In this document: in pieces, positions 61,399-64,000 of the stretch
How positions within the stretch are numbered: the stretch's first letter is position 1
Layout of the letters: each line of letters opens with the position of its first letter
Source of the DNA: Amphibalanus amphitrite
Taxonomy: Eukaryota; Arthropoda; Thecostraca; Balanomorpha; Balanidae
NCBI RefSeq assembly: GCF_019059575.1
Contig: NW_024881628.1
Location: forward strand, 1 to 64,000
DNA: 64,000 nt
Reading direction: 5' to 3'
Notes under the pieces: model-generated
What the model was told of the DNA's origin: nothing
Seen by the model: only the letters and a program-made list of their open reading frames with translations
The model's database searches: none
Made by a program: the position numbers and the translations under genes

Positions 61399-63560
61399 TT
61401 TAACGTCAATTGATAGCCTAAATGAAGTTTAGAGGCGTTGTCGGACCCAACTATGTTCACAAATGTACTGTAAAAGTAACTCTTTTTCTGGGTTTTGTTA
61501 TGAGTGCACAGCTGGCGACCACCGAGGGCGACTGGTGTCTCTCGACCGAGCAGTGTTTCTCGGTTCCGCTGGGGCCGCGTGTCGTGCGGGTTGCCTACCC
61601 AGCAGGGCCAGAGCCGCCAACGTCTGGGGCCTCTGGGCACTGTGGAGGAAAGTGTAACAAACACTGGGCTAAAACGGGAGCACAGCTTGCCAAATAGCTG
61701 TGCACTGGCCAATGTGCATGCCCTGAAGGGATTGGGAGACATAGGAGCATATTACATGGTGGGATATTTTGACTTTGATGACAAGAAGTCATGAAGACCA
61801 AAGATGATTATCTTTGAGCAGAACGTTGATGCTTCGAGTTCAGTTTCATCTGCGTTGGGTGCTGTTTATCAAATAATCCATCTCTGTCACTTGGTGCTAA
61901 AGTTACTTCGGATCACTAATAAATTACCTGAATGCAGAAATCTTACTGATACAGATGTGTACTTAGGCTGTTAATTAATAAAGATAAAGCTACATCCCAT
62001 TCCAAGGTAATCTATCCTGGTTTCACCATTATTTTAGGGCTTTTTGTTCACCTTTCAATCATTTTATATGCGATCCAATAATCAAACGGGAAGATCTGCT
62101 AGTCGTTCGTATCGCTCCTCTGCAGGGAAAGATGCCTATGTACTTGGGAGTCGGTCGACTTATCCAAGGCACATGAATTCGACGAGGGTCCACGGAGAGT
62201 GAATTTCGACTACTCTTCCCTCGAGATAACGGCTCTCCCTGTCCTCTCCCGCCACCAGAACACTCCCTAGTCCCTATCCTGCACTGTGGGCCTATGAACC
62301 ACTCGAACACTGCCCGTCTGTTCCACCTCTGTACCTCCAGCGGGGCTCACCCGGTGCGGCCCGTTCGTCGCGCCGCGGCGAGCGTGGCGCGGCGCGGCGA
62401 GCGGCGGGCGGTCGCGCCAGGATCGCCGCGTGACGGCTCGCTCGTGTGACCCGGTGTCGTGCTGCTCCCGCCGGGGGACCTCGCTCGTCCCCCAGGCGAG
62501 GTCAGATCCAGGTCCGCACTCCAGTCGGACTGCGAACGCACTCGGATCAGTGCTGTGCTGGTGGTGTGTCCTCGGTTTGGTGGTGCGGTGATTGAAAACG
62601 GCGGAAAACGGCGGAGAACGGCCGTAGAACGGCCCAAAACGGTGGATAGTGACCGGAGAGTGATTGTTGGTCGGTGTGAAGTGGTAGGATGGAGTGCATG
62701 TGTGTTAGAGGATGGGGTGTTGATGTGTTGACAGTGGATACAGGGTACGAATTCAGTGGATACAGTGACAGCGACCGCTCGGATATGTATCGCGTGAAAG
62801 AGGATAATATGGAACGGAGTCAAGTACCGTGTGAGAAAAGTCCATACCCGTGAGAACATATAGCGAGAGGATCTCTGACACGTGGCAGTGGCACGTGGCA
62901 AGTGTTATGCCGGCACGGGTGCTCTCCCGATGTGGTCGTCGGACGATCGGCCGGCTGGCGCCGAGCCGAGGCGCATTTACCGGGGGACGCAGGGCCGACT
63001 TTGCCGGCCTCGCCTGAGCACCGCCACCCTCTGCCGTCCCGGACTTGTGGGTAACCCGGGCACAGATAGGGATCTATCAGATCTCGTGCCGCCGTCTTGT
63101 ACTGAATTCCTGGAATAGCCAAAGGAGGGCGGGCATTTTGATGTAGAGATATGAAGCATTCCATTTGTATGCAAATTTTGAAAATATTTGCAGACATTAT
63201 GCATCATATACAACTGTGGAAAATAACTTTTGGTTCCGATATCCAAAATAAATAACTTTTTTATTACGTATTCTAGCTTCGAGAATCACAGCAACAGGAG
63301 TTTGCAGCATAGATGTACAAATTTTCACATCATTTACCTGCAGACTCCAATGTGCAGTACAGCCATTTGAGTCAAACAAAAGTCGGCATATTTCTCTTTT
63401 TTAGGTACGATTAAGTGTGAATTGTGCGTTGTTCTTCCCTGAGTTGTTTCTGAACTCAACTGGTGAAAATTTGAAGCAGGAAATAAGGAAACTGCTTTTA
63501 GTTGTATATGTTGTTATTCAGCTAGGACATAATTAATGTGCAAAAAGTTGTTTTGACACC
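61399..63560. other. Intergenic, GC-rich block, no gene established
   Basis: 62.34-62.68 kb is CpG-rich and includes a tandem GAAAACGGCG decamer (62595-62650). It could be a promoter region, but no exon is recognisable downstream within the window. Confidence 0.35.
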
Positions 63561-63564
63561 AGCT

Positions 63565-63640
63565 TTATAGTTTTATTGGAAGCTTTCGAGAGCACTTCGG
63601 CCCCCTTCTTCAGCCAAGTCACAAGTCACATAGAAACTGC
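63565..63640 (-). mobile_element. Possible 3' end fragment of a retroelement
   Basis: The minus-strand phrase CTGAAGAAGGGGGCCGAAG, followed by CTCTCGAAAGCTTCCAATAAAA, resembles a motif found near the ends of Penelope-like elements in many invertebrates. This rests on memory of the motif; no coding region is attached. Confidence 0.25.
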
Positions 63641-64000
63641 TTTTAGCACTTAAAAAGGGATCATCCTTTTCGCTTTCGCAAGAATTCGCTAATTATATTG
63701 GATGGTGAATTATCAAGATAGAATATAGTTTGTGCACATCAAACCTTGCGTGACGTCTTATTTCATCATGTTTATATGACGCTGAGCCCTGTGAGGGCTA
63801 ACACTTTACTTTTCCGCAATGCTCATAGTGCGAGACAGCAGGAGGGGACAGTAACTATAGAACTTTACGTATGTGCAAGTTCATTGGAATCGATGGAAAC
63901 AATGTGACGTTCCATTACACTGTTCGTTATAACGCTACTTACTTATAACGTTTCATTGTCCATGTTTCCAAACCTCTACAAGAAAAATCCTCTACAAGAC

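Noticed and set aside
62347-62901. 184-aa minus-strand frame
   Set aside because: Ser/Thr/Arg/Pro-rich, no recognisable domain, sits in a CpG-rich block with a decamer repeat.

Overview
This is eukaryotic nuclear DNA from an animal, very probably an arthropod. One gene can be identified with confidence: a Zic/odd-paired (opa) zinc-finger transcription factor on the minus strand. It has two coding exons (22342-21379 and 5199-4757) split by a 16.2 kb intron, and encodes 468 aa with five C2H2 fingers. The conserved C-terminal block (NEWY, then [12 protein letters not shown]) is of the arthropod opa type. The GC-rich intergenic DNA, frequent GGCCGG runs, long G/C homopolymers and many short inverted-repeat transposons would fit a crustacean (a barnacle is possible), but the species is inference only.

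Layout. 1-4.7 kb: downstream flank of opa, with a GA microsatellite and a long foldback element sitting in a degenerate repeat. 4.76-22.34 kb: the opa gene; its intron alternates GC-rich blocks with ATTA/TAAT-rich patches that look like candidate enhancers. 22.34-22.96 kb: a CpG-rich presumptive promoter/5' UTR with several CCAAT boxes. 23-64 kb: no gene I can establish; mostly spaced single-copy sequence and mobile-element debris. The densest part is a nest at 27.2-36.1 kb, with further elements at 39.3-41.2, 43.8, 45.0-46.4, 51.7-52.6, 54.2-56.0 and 59.1-61.4 kb. One weak candidate exon pair lies at 41.78-42.30 kb, and one fragment resembles the GIY-YIG end of a Penelope-like retroelement (32.9-33.2 kb).

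The main point outside opa is a set of non-coding transposon families recognised from termini and target-site duplications. (1) At least eight TTAA-CCC...GGG-TTAA elements of about 0.6-1.2 kb (piggyBac-like by target site; two share a single TTAA). Most ends carry a poly-G/poly-C hairpin just inside the terminus, and the hairpin loop differs between elements but matches between the two ends of one element. Their cores are crowded with AGGTCA/TGACCT nuclear-receptor half-sites, and some carry helically spaced TGACGTCA pairs. (2) A family of about 160 bp with 8-bp duplications (hAT-like; four copies). (3) Two nearly identical 301-bp GGAGTC-repeat hAT-like elements, each an internal dimer. (4) Three copies of an approximately 280-bp TA-flanked Tc1/mariner-like element. 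(5) A 1.87 kb hAT-like element containing a long minisatellite. No transposase gene is visible, so all appear non-autonomous. Motif density suggests, but does not show, that some of these could add regulatory sites near a developmental gene.
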